From: Sphaerisporangium rhizosphaerae
Lineage (GTDB): Bacteria; Actinomycetota; Actinomycetes; Streptosporangiales; Streptosporangiaceae
Direction: 5' to 3'
DNA length: 64,000 bases
Assembly (NCBI RefSeq): GCF_042665155.1
Contig: NZ_JBHTCG010000019.1
Span: 1 to 64,000, forward strand
Below are positions 41,993 to 51,906 of the stretch, piece by piece (position 1 is the first letter of the stretch; every line of letters starts with the position of its first letter). The position numbers were made by a program, and so were the translations under genes. The notes beneath the pieces were generated by a model. That model did no database searches. It saw nothing but the letters and a program-made list of their open reading frames with translations, and had not been told where the DNA came from.

Positions 41993-43102
41993 TCAGGTGT
42001 CCTGGCCGGGGTGGAGCCAGCCGCGGTCGCGGGCGAGGAGGGCGATCTGGAAGCGTGTCCTCGCCCCCAGCGTCTTGGCGGCGTCGCTGATGTGCTTCTG
42101 GACCGTCCGGCGGCTCAGGTGAAGCACCCGCGCGACCGCCTCGTCCTTCATCCCCGCCGACAGCAGGAGCAGGATCTCGCGGGTCCGCTCGTCCGGGCCG
42201 CCCAGGGCGGAGGCCCGGACGGCCGCCCGGTCGGCCGCAGGGGAGGTTCGGTCGTCCGGGGCGGGAGGGCGGGGGTGCGGGCTGAGGGCAACCGGGACGG
42301 CGCGGTGCCAGATGTTCTCGAACAGGGCGGTCAGCACCTCCAGCAGCGGCGGCGAGTGCACCACGAGCGAACCGCCGGCCGGGTCGGCCCCGCCCAGAGG
42401 CATGATCGCCGCGGTGCGGTCGAAGACCGCCAGCTTCATCGGCACGTCCGGGGCCAGCCGCAGTTCCCCTCCCCGGGAGGTGCCGCGCAGCGCGGTCTCC
42501 AGTGACACCGCGTCGGTGAACCCGTCGCTGTCGTAGACCGACCGCAGCCTGACCTCCTCCCCCCAGACCGGCTCGGCCACCGGCCCGGGACGTCCCTCCC
42601 CATCGCGGGGGACGGGGACAGAGGTCACGTAGGGCGGCTTGGCCAGGTGCAGCACCTCCTCGCGGGCGGTCCTGAGCAGGTGCGCGTAGCGGGTCGCGAC
42701 CTCGGCGGGGGTCGTAAGGACCTCGAACAGGTCGGAGTCGACGTAGCGGTGCGCCGCGGCCCGGTAGAGCTCGTGCAGCCGTTCCATGTACAGCTCCGCG
42801 CGGGCCAGGTCCTGACGTCTGCGGGCCAGCAGCGACCCGAGCGAGGAGCGCGGCGGGCTCGCGCGCCAGCGCGAGGGCGGCCCCTCCACGCCGGCCCCGG
42901 CCGGTGTGCCGTCGACGCGCACCGCCAGCAGGTCGGCCTCCAGGGACGCCAGGGTGAGGCGGGTGTCCTCGGCCGTCGCGCCGACCGCCGCCGCGACGGT
43001 CCTCTCACCGGAGTCCGGATGGCCGACCAGGTATTCGAGAACCTGCCCGGCCAGGGGCGTCAGGCCGGTGCCGGCCCAGGACGCGCCGGGGGACGGGTCC
43101 AT
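41993..43102 (-). CDS. LuxR-type regulator with N-terminal winged helix
   Basis: A 369-residue regulator. The N-terminal part (TPLAGQVLEYLVGHP) looks like a TrmB-type winged helix; the middle has a PLD/TrmB-like effector region (AREEVLHLAKPPYVT, LRSVYDSDGFTD). The C-terminal HTH is LuxR type (LLLSAGMKDEAVARVLHLSRRTVQKHISDAAKTLGARTRFQ). This architecture is common and poorly understood in actinobacteria. ATG 43102 follows GAGGAG. It is divergent from the sedolisin-like protease gene, a possible target. The 304-bp spacer (43103-43406) has no gene. Confidence 0.85.
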   Translation of the reverse strand: MDPSPGASWAGTGLTPLAGQVLEYLVGHPDSGERTVAAAVGATAEDTRLTLASLEADLLAVRVDGTPAGAGVEGPPSRWRASPPRSSLGSLLARRRQDLARAELYMERLHELYRAAAHRYVDSDLFEVLTTPAEVATRYAHLLRTAREEVLHLAKPPYVTSVPVPRDGEGRPGPVAEPVWGEEVRLRSVYDSDGFTDAVSLETALRGTSRGGELRLAPDVPMKLAVFDRTAAIMPLGGADPAGGSLVVHSPPLLEVLTALFENIWHRAVPVALSPHPRPPAPDDRTSPAADRAAVRASALGGPDERTREILLLLSAGMKDEAVARVLHLSRRTVQKHISDAAKTLGARTRFQIALLARDRGWLHPGQDT

Positions 43103-43406
43103 CGGGTCACTCCTCGAAGCGTGCGCGTGGCGTCGATCGTACGACCCGCCGCCCCTCTCCCCGAATCCGCCTCCGACCGAACCGACCTGAGGGCCGTCTG
43201 GTGCGCGGGAGCGCGGCGGCGGTGATGGTCAGACTGGTCCCGTCTCCGTGGAAGGCGGTCCACGGGTTGGGCGTCTCACATGGGCAGTTGCGCTAAGTGG
43301 CAGGTGCAAGGGCTTGCTCAGGGGTGGGAGCGCCGCCAGGGTGATCATGTCGATTGGTGCAAAAGCGACATTTTACCTGGTAGTAACACCCCCCGAAGGG
43401 ACGAGA

Positions 43407-46400
43407 ATGTCCGCAGGTTTCAGGCGCGTCTCAGCCGCCACAGCGGCCGCCGCGTTGCTGGCCACCGCGTTGCTGGCGTCAGGCACGCCCGTCGCGCTGG
43501 CCGAGGAGGGGCCCGGGACGGACGGTGCGGCGCACTCCGTCACGCTGGCCGACGGGTCGGTCGTCCGCTGGACCGACGACGGCACCGGCAGCCTCACCGA
43601 CAAGGCGGGCAGGACCCGGGTCTTCCCGGTGCCGCAGAACCCCGGCCGCACCGGCTTGGGCGTGCCGCTCACCCCGACCGCCGCCGGCCTGCAGCGCCGC
43701 GCCGACGCCGCCCGGCTGACCCCCTACACCGTGGGCGCGCCGTCCGGCCTGGCGACCTCCGCGGTGCGCCCGCGCGCCATGAACTACGGCGCGGTGGCCA
43801 TCCCCGGCGCCGCCCTGTCCGCGCTCGGCCACCCCGCCGCGCGGTCCGCGACCCCGAAGGCGACCCCGGACGCGACCCCGGACGTGACGCCCGACGCGAG
43901 CCCGGACGCGACGCCGGGCCCGGACGCGGCTCCGTACGCGGATCCGGGCGCGGCTCCGACCGCGGCGGCGCCGAGTGCCGTGCCTGCCAACGAGGGGCTG
44001 ACGACCTCGTTCCAGTCGTATCTGAACGCCGGTGGCGTCAACGCGGTCGGCGCCTTCCAGCACTTCGCGACCTACCTGCACGCGCTGCCCGGCAAGGGGC
44101 AGATCATCACGAACGTATCCCTGGGCGACCTCACCGACCAGGCGATGGCCGACGCGGGCGACGACTACGTGCGCGCCTACGGCCCGACGTCCGTCGTCAA
44201 GGACGGGCAGCGCTACCTCGACTACCCCTCGCTCCCGCTGATCCCCGCCTACACGGCCGACAACGACGGCCGTCTCGACCCGACCGGCGCGATCGAGGGC
44301 CAGGACCCCTACCTCGGCGAGGTCCTCATGGACTTCAGCATGATGGCGCCCCTGCCGCACGACCGGCAGCGCCCCGAGGCGACCGGCAGCGGGCCGACCG
44401 ACCTGCTCGGCATCGCGCCCGGCGCCGACTACCGCCTGGTCATCCCGCAGGAGCCCTCCAGCAGGGGCATCGACGCGGCCCTTCGCGCGGCGGCGGCCCA
44501 GCGCCCGCGGCCGACCGTGATCACCGCCAGTCTGGGCTTCGGCACCGACGGGTCCATCGGCTTCCCCTCCCGCTGGCTGGAGGAGGACCCGCAGATCCGC
44601 CGGACCCTGCGGGAGATCGTGGACTCGGGCATCGTCGTGGTCGTCTCCTCCAACGACGGCACGCGCCTGGGCCTGCCCGTCTCGATCGGCCCGGACGGCG
44701 GCAGCACCCCGACCGAGGTCACCCGCAGCGCCTCCGCGCAGACGACGCTCGACGACGTCGCCGCGACCGGCACTCCCACGCTCGTGCGCGACACCGGCGT
44801 GATCTCGGCGGGCGGCACCACGGTCGACGACACCCTCACCTCGGCGGACGTCCGCACCGCCACCTACCCGACGACGCGGTACAACGGCGCGGCGAGCTAC
44901 TCTTCCGGGTTCGGCAGCCGGGTGGACCTGGCGGCGCCCGGCGACAACCTGCCGACGCTGTTCCATTCCCCCGACGGGCCGCAGGTCACGCTGAACGGCG
45001 GCACGTCCGCCTCCGCGCCGATGATCGCCGCGGCGGCGGCGAACGTCCTGTCGGCGGCGCGGGCCACCGGCCAGAAGCTCAGCCCGCGGGAGGTCCGCGA
45101 CCTGCTCATCTCCACCGGCCGCCCGGTGGCCCAGCCGCCGCAGGCCGACCAGGAGCTGCACGTGGGGCCGCAGCTTGACGTGACCGCCGCCGTGGAGAAG
45201 GTGCTCGGCGGATCTCACCGCATCCCCACCGCCGCGCTGCGCCTGTCCGTCGCGCACCGGCAGCTCATCGCCACGGACGTCACCTCCTCCTTCGTCGAGG
45301 CCACCGACCCCGCCCACCTGGACCTGACCGGCCCGGCGGACTTCTGGGGCGAGTCGTCCGGCCAGAACGCGACCTCGCCGATCACCTTCGGGCTCGACAT
45401 GACCGGCGGCGACGCCGATCTGACCTACCGGCTGCGCGTCGGTGACCGTGGGCGGATCGCCGCCGCCGGGCCGAGCCTGCGGGTGCTCCCGGAGGAGCTT
45501 CTCGCCGCGGCGGGGCTGCCGGTGGCCGCCGACGGCGAGCGGACCGTGCCGGTGGTGTTCGAGGCGCTGCGCCACGGCAAGCCCGTCGCCGCCGTCTCGC
45601 GGAGCCTCACCTTCTCCGCCTCCGACGGCACCCGCACGGGCGCGCCCGCGCCGGTCGTGCCGGGATCGGTCGCCCTGGGCAAGCCCCTGACCGTGCAGTA
45701 CGACCTGTCCCGCACCCGCGACCTGTCCGACGCCACGCTGGTGCTGTCCTCCGTCGGCCACTGGACGCCCCTGTCCACGACCGACAAGTTCCGCGCCCAC
45801 TGGAGCACCCCGCTCGCCGGGCGCAAGGGCTCGGTGACGATCCCCGCCTCGGCCTTCGCGGCCGGCGGCGCCGGGATCTACGGCGTCGGCGTCAGCCTGA
45901 ACGGCGGCGCCGTGTGGGGCGACTTCCGCGCGGTGCGCGTCGGCGAGGGCGCGGACCAGCGCCCGCAGGCGCCCCTGCTGACCGGCGGCGACGGCGAGCA
46001 GGGCCACTCGGCCCTGGTCACGCTGGCCGCGCCGAAGCTCAAGGTGTCCTGGGACGTCAAGGACGTGCGCGGCGCCGACGGCGCGGCCGTGGAGTTCCTC
46101 ACCCCCGGCCCGACCTTGTACGGGTCGCTGAACACCGCGACCAACCAGAACGGCAGCGGCCCGGACGACAACGGCGTCGACCACGCCTCCACGCTGGTGC
46201 GGGCGCTGCCGTCCGCCAAGGGCACCACGGTGCTGGACCTGAACGCCCTGCGCCTGACCACCGGCACGCAGTACCCGGTGCGCGTGCTGGCGACCCGGGG
46301 CGGCCGTCCGGTCGGCCAGGCGTCCCCGACGTCGTTCCTGGAGTACCGCGACGGCGAACCGGTCACGGGGGCGCTGGAGAACTTCGAGGTCACCGGCCGG

Positions 46401-47453
46401 ACGGCGCTCATCGCCACCGACGAGTTCGCCGAGGGCGACGACGGCGGGACCCATGTGAGGACCTCGGCCACGACGCCGTACTCGCTCATCGACGGCAAGC
46501 TCGGTGCGCCGCTGCTGAGCGAGTCCGGCGGCACGCAGACGCAGTCGGTCGTGGGCTCGGACCCGGCGACCGGCCACACGCTGATCGCCCGCAGGCCGTT
46601 CGACGCCGCGGCGGCGCCGCAGCTCGACGTGCGCGACACCGCGACCGGCAAGCGCGTTCTCGCGACCACGCTCCAGGACGACACCCACGGTGAGATGACC
46701 CTCCTGGAGGGCGGCGCCGTGGACCGGGTGCGCCACCGGGCGGCCGTGACGACCTTCGACGCCCGGTCGGGCCTGGCCGAGCTGTGGCCGGTGGACATGG
46801 CGACGGGGAAGGTGGGCACGCCCATCCCGCTGAACCCGGCGAACCTCGGACGCACCTTCCGCAGCGTGTCGATGGACGCGGCCACCGGCGCCGTCTTCGC
46901 CGCCACCTCCGGCACGCAGGGTCCCTGCCTCAACACGCGGGTGCCGTTCTGGACGGTCCGGGCGGACCTGGACGCCCGCACGGTCACGCCGATCACCGAC
47001 GCGCCGCGATGCACCGCCGGGTTCTACCCCGACGGCAAGGGCGCCAAGGTGTACATGCTCGCCGGCGCCTCGACGCCCGACCGCGGGCAGTTCCCGACGA
47101 GCACCTGGACGGTCGCCGACCAGGCCACGCTCACCGGCCCGGCGCCCGCGGACCTCGGCACCCACGGCCCGGCGTGGGCGGCGCTGGACGACCTCAACCA
47201 TGTCGCGGTGATCGCGCACCTGTACGAGGCGGGCACGACCGGGGACAACAACGCCCTGAGCGAGATCACCGTCATCGAGCCGGACACCGGGAAGGTCCTG
47301 GCACGGCACCCGGTGGTGAACCTGGTCAACTCGACCATCGCCACGTCGAACATCAGCCCGGACAGCAGGCAGGGGCTGTACCTGGACCCGGCGAGCCGGA
47401 CCGGGTACGTGGTCAACCCCTGGGCCGACGGGCTGCAGCGCTTCCGGTACTGA
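43407..47453 (+). CDS. Large secreted sedolisin-like (S53/S8 clan) serine peptidase
   Basis: A 1348-residue exported protein. The signal peptide covers residues 1-31 (AALLATALLASGTPVALA). A prodomain-like segment and a linker of TPD/ASPD repeats (about 150-180) precede the peptidase domain. The Ser motif GGTSASAP is at S534. I find no S8-type HGTH; E305-V-L-M-D309 before AP matches the Glu-x3-Asp pair of S53 sedolisins. I therefore favour S53, with S8 as alternative. After about residue 600 come Ig-like and beta-propeller-like regions of more than 700 residues, probably for cell-wall or substrate binding. ATG 43407 follows GAAGGGA. Confidence 0.78.
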   Translation: MSAGFRRVSAATAAAALLATALLASGTPVALAEEGPGTDGAAHSVTLADGSVVRWTDDGTGSLTDKAGRTRVFPVPQNPGRTGLGVPLTPTAAGLQRRADAARLTPYTVGAPSGLATSAVRPRAMNYGAVAIPGAALSALGHPAARSATPKATPDATPDVTPDASPDATPGPDAAPYADPGAAPTAAAPSAVPANEGLTTSFQSYLNAGGVNAVGAFQHFATYLHALPGKGQIITNVSLGDLTDQAMADAGDDYVRAYGPTSVVKDGQRYLDYPSLPLIPAYTADNDGRLDPTGAIEGQDPYLGEVLMDFSMMAPLPHDRQRPEATGSGPTDLLGIAPGADYRLVIPQEPSSRGIDAALRAAAAQRPRPTVITASLGFGTDGSIGFPSRWLEEDPQIRRTLREIVDSGIVVVVSSNDGTRLGLPVSIGPDGGSTPTEVTRSASAQTTLDDVAATGTPTLVRDTGVISAGGTTVDDTLTSADVRTATYPTTRYNGAASYSSGFGSRVDLAAPGDNLPTLFHSPDGPQVTLNGGTSASAPMIAAAAANVLSAARATGQKLSPREVRDLLISTGRPVAQPPQADQELHVGPQLDVTAAVEKVLGGSHRIPTAALRLSVAHRQLIATDVTSSFVEATDPAHLDLTGPADFWGESSGQNATSPITFGLDMTGGDADLTYRLRVGDRGRIAAAGPSLRVLPEELLAAAGLPVAADGERTVPVVFEALRHGKPVAAVSRSLTFSASDGTRTGAPAPVVPGSVALGKPLTVQYDLSRTRDLSDATLVLSSVGHWTPLSTTDKFRAHWSTPLAGRKGSVTIPASAFAAGGAGIYGVGVSLNGGAVWGDFRAVRVGEGADQRPQAPLLTGGDGEQGHSALVTLAAPKLKVSWDVKDVRGADGAAVEFLTPGPTLYGSLNTATNQNGSGPDDNGVDHASTLVRALPSAKGTTVLDLNALRLTTGTQYPVRVLATRGGRPVGQASPTSFLEYRDGEPVTGALENFEVTGRTALIATDEFAEGDDGGTHVRTSATTPYSLIDGKLGAPLLSESGGTQTQSVVGSDPATGHTLIARRPFDAAAAPQLDVRDTATGKRVLATTLQDDTHGEMTLLEGGAVDRVRHRAAVTTFDARSGLAELWPVDMATGKVGTPIPLNPANLGRTFRSVSMDAATGAVFAATSGTQGPCLNTRVPFWTVRADLDARTVTPITDAPRCTAGFYPDGKGAKVYMLAGASTPDRGQFPTSTWTVADQATLTGPAPADLGTHGPAWAALDDLNHVAVIAHLYEAGTTGDNNALSEITVIEPDTGKVLARHPVVNLVNSTIATSNISPDSRQGLYLDPASRTGYVVNPWADGLQRFRY

Positions 47454-47559
47454 CGCCGCGCCGCGGGCGCGCGCGTCCGTCCAGGGCCGGCCGGCCAGGC
47501 CATACGGCACGGCCCGACCAGCGAACCCGTCCGGCCGAGCCTGGAGAGGGTCCGCTTCC

Positions 47560-47594
47560 CGAAGGCCCGTCACCGCACCGGTGGCGGGCCTTCG
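47560..47594 (+). terminator. Hairpin after the protease gene
   Basis: Arms CGAAGGCCCG (47560-47569) and CGGGCCTTCG (47585-47594) are perfect 10-bp complements with a 15-base loop, 107 bp beyond the stop. The remaining spacer to 47918 is partly AT-rich (47740-47780) and probably holds the promoter of the next gene; no other gene is seen. Confidence 0.6.
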
Positions 47595-47918
47595 CCCATT
47601 GTCGCCGGCGCCCGTACTCGGAGGGTGACATCTCCTGCGGAAGTTCGGCGGTCGGTCCGGGGAGGACCGACGGGGGGATCGGACCGGTTCCCGCCGGTCG
47701 GCGGCCGGACGATCTCCGCTGCATGACGGCATCGATCCTGGAAAAATACCCCTAGAAGATTATTTCATTAAGTTTCAGTCATCCGGCATCCATGCCGCGG
47801 ACGAAGCAGAACCGTTGTATGCCGGAAATAACCGGTAACGGAACGTGCCCAACCGGTTTCGCGAAGTGGCCCAGAGGTCGTACCCTCCCATAGTGACCTC
47901 TTGGGGGTTTACTTGCTT

Positions 47919-49985
47919 ATGACGGATCCATCCGACACGAGGGACACGCCGCCGCGTCCCTTCTCCCCGCTGTGGACCTACCTCACGGGGGTCGTCGCCA
48001 CGGGCCTGGCGGCGCTGCTCACCGCCGAGATCAGGCTCGGCCTCGGCGATCTCGCCGACCTGGCGCGAACCTCGCTGTTCTGGGTGCTCATCGTCCTGGT
48101 CGTGCTCGGAGAGCTCCGGCCGATCGTGGTCTCCTCCTCGCGCCTGGCCGGGGGCACGGCCACCTCGACGCTGTTCACCTTCGCCCTGCTGCTCTACCAC
48201 GGGCTGTCGGTGGCCGTGCTGATCCACGCCCTGGCGCTGGTCGTCAGCGGCCTGGTCCACCGCAGGGCCTGGCACCGGGTGCTGTTCAACGTCTCCCAGG
48301 TGACCCTGGCCACGACGGGGGCGGCCGTGGTGCTCGCCGCGTTCGGCCACCATCCCCACCCGGCGGCGCCCTGGGTGCCGGAGGGCACCGACATCGCCGC
48401 GGTCGCGCTCGCGGCGGTGGCGTACTTCGTGGTGCGCGGGCTGCTGGTCTGCGGAGCGGTGGCGCTGCACGAGCGCCGGTCGCTGCCGCGGGTGATCCGC
48501 ACGAGCATCGGCCACCAGAGCCTGGTCTACGCCGCGCTCCTCGGGCTCGCCCCGCTGGTCGTCGTCGTCATGAGCCGCTCCCCGGCGCTGACCCCGCTGT
48601 TCGTCGCGCCCCTCGCCGCCCTGTACTTCACCGCCTCGCTGTCGGTGCGCCGCGACCACCAGGCCATGCACGACGGGCTGACGTCCCTGCCCAACCGCAA
48701 GCTGCTGATCGTGCGCACCGAGGAGGCGCTGGCCGAGGCCCGCGAGGACGTCCGGGTCGGCCTGCTGCTGCTCGACCTCGACCGGTTCAAGGAGGTCAAC
48801 GACACCCTCGGTCACCCGGTCGGCGACCGGCTGCTGCAGATCGTCGCGCACCGCCTCACCCACAGCGTGCGGCCGGGCGACGTCGTCGCGCGGCTCGGCG
48901 GGGACGAGTTCGCCGTGCTCCTGCCGACGGTCCGCGACGCCACGGCCGCTCGCGAGGTGGCGGCGCGGCTGCGGGTGGCGCTCACCGAACCGGTCCGGCT
49001 GGAGGGCATGACCTTCGACCTGGACGCCTCGATCGGCATCGCGCTGTACCCCGACCACGCCCCCGACTTCGAGCTGCTGCTGCAGCGCTCCGACGTCGCG
49101 ATGTACTTCGCCAAGGAGGGCCGCACCGGCGTCGAGGTCTACCTGGCCGAGAAGGACCGCAACTCGCCCGAGCGGCTGAACCTGCTCGGCGACCTGCGCC
49201 GCGCCATCGGCCGCGGCGAGCTGGAGCTGCATTACCAGCCCAAGGTCGGCCTCGCCTCGGGCATGGTGGAGGGCGTCGAGGCGCTGCTGCGGTGGTGGCA
49301 TCCCGAGCGCGGCCCGATCCTGCCCGACGACTTCATCCCGCTGGCCGAGCAGTCGTACCTGATGCGGCAGATCACCCAGTACGTCATCGACACCGCGATG
49401 GAGCAGGCGGCCCACTGGTGGCACGCGGGCATCCAGGTGCCCGTGTCGGTCAACGTGTCGGCACGCGACCTGCTCGACGCGACCCTGCCCGACCTGATCG
49501 GGGCCGGACTCGACCGCCTGGGCCTGCCGCCGCGCGCCATCCAGCTCGAGGTGACCGAGCGCATTCTGATGACCGACCAGGCCTACACCGCCGACTCGGT
49601 GCACGCCCTGGTGGAGCTCGGCATCCCGCTGGCCCTGGACGACTTCGGCACCGGGTACTCCTCGCTGGTGCGCCTCCAGCGGCTGCCGGTGTGCGAGGTC
49701 AAGATCGACGGCTCGTTCGTGCAGCGGCTCGGCAAGACCGTGGACGACGAGCGCATCGTCCGCTCGATCGTCGACCTGGTGCGCTCGCTCGGGCTGCGGT
49801 CGGTGGCCGAGGGCGTCGAGAGCGACGAGGTGGCCCAGCGCCTGCAGGACATGGGCTGCGACGCCGCCCAGGGGTGGCGGTTCGCCGAGCCGATGCCGGC
49901 GGGGGAGATGACCGACTGGCTGGGCGAGCGGGTGGGCGCGCCGTCCTACGGCCGCTGCGGCACGCGCGGGGTCACGGCCCTGTAG
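47919..49985 (+). CDS. Membrane GGDEF-EAL c-di-GMP enzyme (possibly RmdB-like)
   Basis: A 688-residue protein with six or seven N-terminal membrane helices (about 15-240). The GGDEF domain follows (HDGLTSLPNRKLL, RLGGDEFAVL), then the EAL domain (VEALLRWWHPE, LEVTERILM, LALDDFGTGYSSL, VKIDGSFV). Both active-site motifs are complete, so it may make and degrade c-di-GMP. From memory, Streptomyces has a GGDEF-EAL gene in the same place between ligA and gatC. The start is uncertain: ATG 47919 is used; TTG 47913, five bases after GGGGG, is an alternative. Confidence 0.9.
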   Translation: MTDPSDTRDTPPRPFSPLWTYLTGVVATGLAALLTAEIRLGLGDLADLARTSLFWVLIVLVVLGELRPIVVSSSRLAGGTATSTLFTFALLLYHGLSVAVLIHALALVVSGLVHRRAWHRVLFNVSQVTLATTGAAVVLAAFGHHPHPAAPWVPEGTDIAAVALAAVAYFVVRGLLVCGAVALHERRSLPRVIRTSIGHQSLVYAALLGLAPLVVVVMSRSPALTPLFVAPLAALYFTASLSVRRDHQAMHDGLTSLPNRKLLIVRTEEALAEAREDVRVGLLLLDLDRFKEVNDTLGHPVGDRLLQIVAHRLTHSVRPGDVVARLGGDEFAVLLPTVRDATAAREVAARLRVALTEPVRLEGMTFDLDASIGIALYPDHAPDFELLLQRSDVAMYFAKEGRTGVEVYLAEKDRNSPERLNLLGDLRRAIGRGELELHYQPKVGLASGMVEGVEALLRWWHPERGPILPDDFIPLAEQSYLMRQITQYVIDTAMEQAAHWWHAGIQVPVSVNVSARDLLDATLPDLIGAGLDRLGLPPRAIQLEVTERILMTDQAYTADSVHALVELGIPLALDDFGTGYSSLVRLQRLPVCEVKIDGSFVQRLGKTVDDERIVRSIVDLVRSLGLRSVAEGVESDEVAQRLQDMGCDAAQGWRFAEPMPAGEMTDWLGERVGAPSYGRCGTRGVTAL

Positions 49986-50119
49986 GGCCCGGGGCCGCCG
50001 GACCGGTGATCACCGGCGGTCATGGCCCGGAGAACCATGCTTAATGGTTCGGCCACGTTCGGTCACGCGCCCTAGGATGACACTGTCCGATTGCCATCCA
50101 TGAAACGGGTTAACGACTC

Positions 50120-50419
50120 ATGTCCGCCATAACCCGCGACGAGGTCGCGCACCTCGCCCGGCTGTCCCGGCTGGCGCTGTCCGATGACGAGCTCGACCAC
50201 TACGCCACCCAGCTCGATGACATCATCGGCGCGGTCGCGCGCGTCTCCGAGGTCGCCACCGACGACATCCCGCCGTCGTCGCACGCGTTGCCGCTCACGA
50301 ACGTCTACCGTCCCGACGAGGTGCGCCGGTGCCTGACCCCCGAGGAGGCCCTGGCGGCCGCCCCGGCGGTCGAGGACGACCGCTTCCGCGTCCCGCGCAT
50401 CCTCGGGGAGGAGGCATGA
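50120..50419 (+). CDS. gatC: Aspartyl/glutamyl-tRNA amidotransferase subunit C
   Basis: The small 99-residue subunit that holds GatA and GatB together. ITRDEVAHLARLSRLALSDDEL and the middle QLDDIIGAV are the family pattern, followed by the conserved PLTNVYRPDEV region. Start ATG 50120. Its stop overlaps the gatA start (ATGA), so gatCAB is a coupled operon. Confidence 0.95.
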   Translation: MSAITRDEVAHLARLSRLALSDDELDHYATQLDDIIGAVARVSEVATDDIPPSSHALPLTNVYRPDEVRRCLTPEEALAAAPAVEDDRFRVPRILGEEA

Positions 50420-51906
50420 GCCTGACCCGCAAGACCGCCGCCGAGCTGGGCGCCCTGATCGCCTCCGGCGAGGTCTCGGCCGTCGAGGTCACCCAGGCCC
50501 ACCTCGACCGCATCGCCGAGGTCGACCCGCAGGTCAACGCGTTCCTGCACGTGGCGACCGAGTCGGCGCTGGCGCAGGCCCGTTCGGTGGACGAACGCCG
50601 CGCCGCCGGCGAGCCCCTCGGGCCGCTCGCGGGCGTGCCGATCGCGCACAAGGACGTCTTCACCACCAAGGACATGCCCACCACGGCCGGGTCCAAGATC
50701 CTCGAGGGCTACCGCCCGCCCTACGACGCCACCGTCACCGCGCGGCTGCGCGAGGCGGGCCTGGTCATCCTGGGCAAGACCAACCTCGACGAGTTCGCGA
50801 TGGGCTCCTCCACCGAGAACTCCGCCTACGGCCCGACGCGCAACCCCTGGGATCTCGGCCGCATCCCCGGCGGCTCCTCGGGCGGCTCCAGCGCGGCCGT
50901 CGCCTCCTACCAGGCGCCCCTGTCGACCGGCACCGACACCGGCGGCTCGATCCGCCAGCCGGCGGCCGTCACGGGCATCGTCGGCATGAAGCCCACCTAC
51001 GGCGGCTCCTCGCGGTACGGGCTGATCGCCTTCGCCTCCTCGCTGGACACCCCCGGCCCGTTCGCGCGCAACGTGCTCGACGCCGCGCTGCTGCACGAGG
51101 CCTTCTCCGGCCACGACAGCATGGACTCCACCTCCATCCACGAGGAGGTGCCGCCGGTCGTCGAGGCCGCCCGCCGCGGCGACGTCGCCGGCCTGCGCGT
51201 CGGCGTGGTCAAGGAGTTCGGCGGCGAGGGCTACCAGCCGGGCGTGATCGCCCGCTTCCGCGAGGCCGTCGACCTGCTCGAGTCCCTCGGCGCCAAGATC
51301 GTCGAGGTCTCCTGTCCGAGCTTCGGCTACGCCCTCCCGGCCTACTATCTGATCGCCCCCTCCGAGTGCTCGTCCAACCTGGCCAGGTTCGACGGCATGC
51401 GCTATGGGCTGCGGGTCGGCGACGACGGCACCCGCAGCGCCGAGGACGTCATGGCGCTCACCCGCGCCGCCGGGTTCGGCCCCGAGGTCAAGCGGCGCAT
51501 CATGCTCGGCACCTACGCGCTGTCCAGCGGGTACTACGACGCCTACTACGGCTCGGCGCAGAAGGTCCGCACGCTCATCGCGCGCGACTTCGAGGCGGCC
51601 TTCCACCAGGTGGACGTCCTGGTCTCGCCGACCACGCCCACCACCGCCTTCCCGATCGGCGAGCGCGCCGACGACCCGATGGCGATGTACCTCGCCGACC
51701 TGTGCACGATCCCGGCCAACCTGTCGGGCAACGCCGCCATCTCGGTGCCCTGCGGTCTGGCCGACGAGGACGGCATGCCGGTCGGCCTGCAGATCATGGC
51801 CCCCGTGCTCGGCGACGACCGTTGCTACCGGGTGGGCGCCGCCGTCGAGAAGGCCTTTGAGGACCGCTGGGGCGGCCCGCTGCTGAAGGAGGCTCCGTCC
51901 CTGTGA
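50416..51906 (+). CDS. gatA: Aspartyl/glutamyl-tRNA amidotransferase subunit A
   Basis: Releases ammonia from glutamine for GatB. The 496-residue amidase has the Ser-cisSer-Lys triad: Lys in GVPIAHKDVF, cis-Ser in the GGSSGGSSAAVA motif, and the nucleophile Ser in GTDTGGSIRQPAA. ATG 50416 overlaps gatC, and its own stop overlaps gatB (GTGA). Confidence 0.96.
   Translation: MSLTRKTAAELGALIASGEVSAVEVTQAHLDRIAEVDPQVNAFLHVATESALAQARSVDERRAAGEPLGPLAGVPIAHKDVFTTKDMPTTAGSKILEGYRPPYDATVTARLREAGLVILGKTNLDEFAMGSSTENSAYGPTRNPWDLGRIPGGSSGGSSAAVASYQAPLSTGTDTGGSIRQPAAVTGIVGMKPTYGGSSRYGLIAFASSLDTPGPFARNVLDAALLHEAFSGHDSMDSTSIHEEVPPVVEAARRGDVAGLRVGVVKEFGGEGYQPGVIARFREAVDLLESLGAKIVEVSCPSFGYALPAYYLIAPSECSSNLARFDGMRYGLRVGDDGTRSAEDVMALTRAAGFGPEVKRRIMLGTYALSSGYYDAYYGSAQKVRTLIARDFEAAFHQVDVLVSPTTPTTAFPIGERADDPMAMYLADLCTIPANLSGNAAISVPCGLADEDGMPVGLQIMAPVLGDDRCYRVGAAVEKAFEDRWGGPLLKEAPSL

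Noticed and set aside
43407..47453. Degraded S8 subtilisin lacking His
   Set aside because: The Glu-x3-Asp pair and GGTSASAP fit an S53 sedolisin better than a broken S8 enzyme, though S8 is not excluded.
47723..47755. 10-codon ORF (MTASILEKYP) before the GGDEF-EAL gene
   Set aside because: No ribosome binding site and too short to support; lies in a probable promoter.
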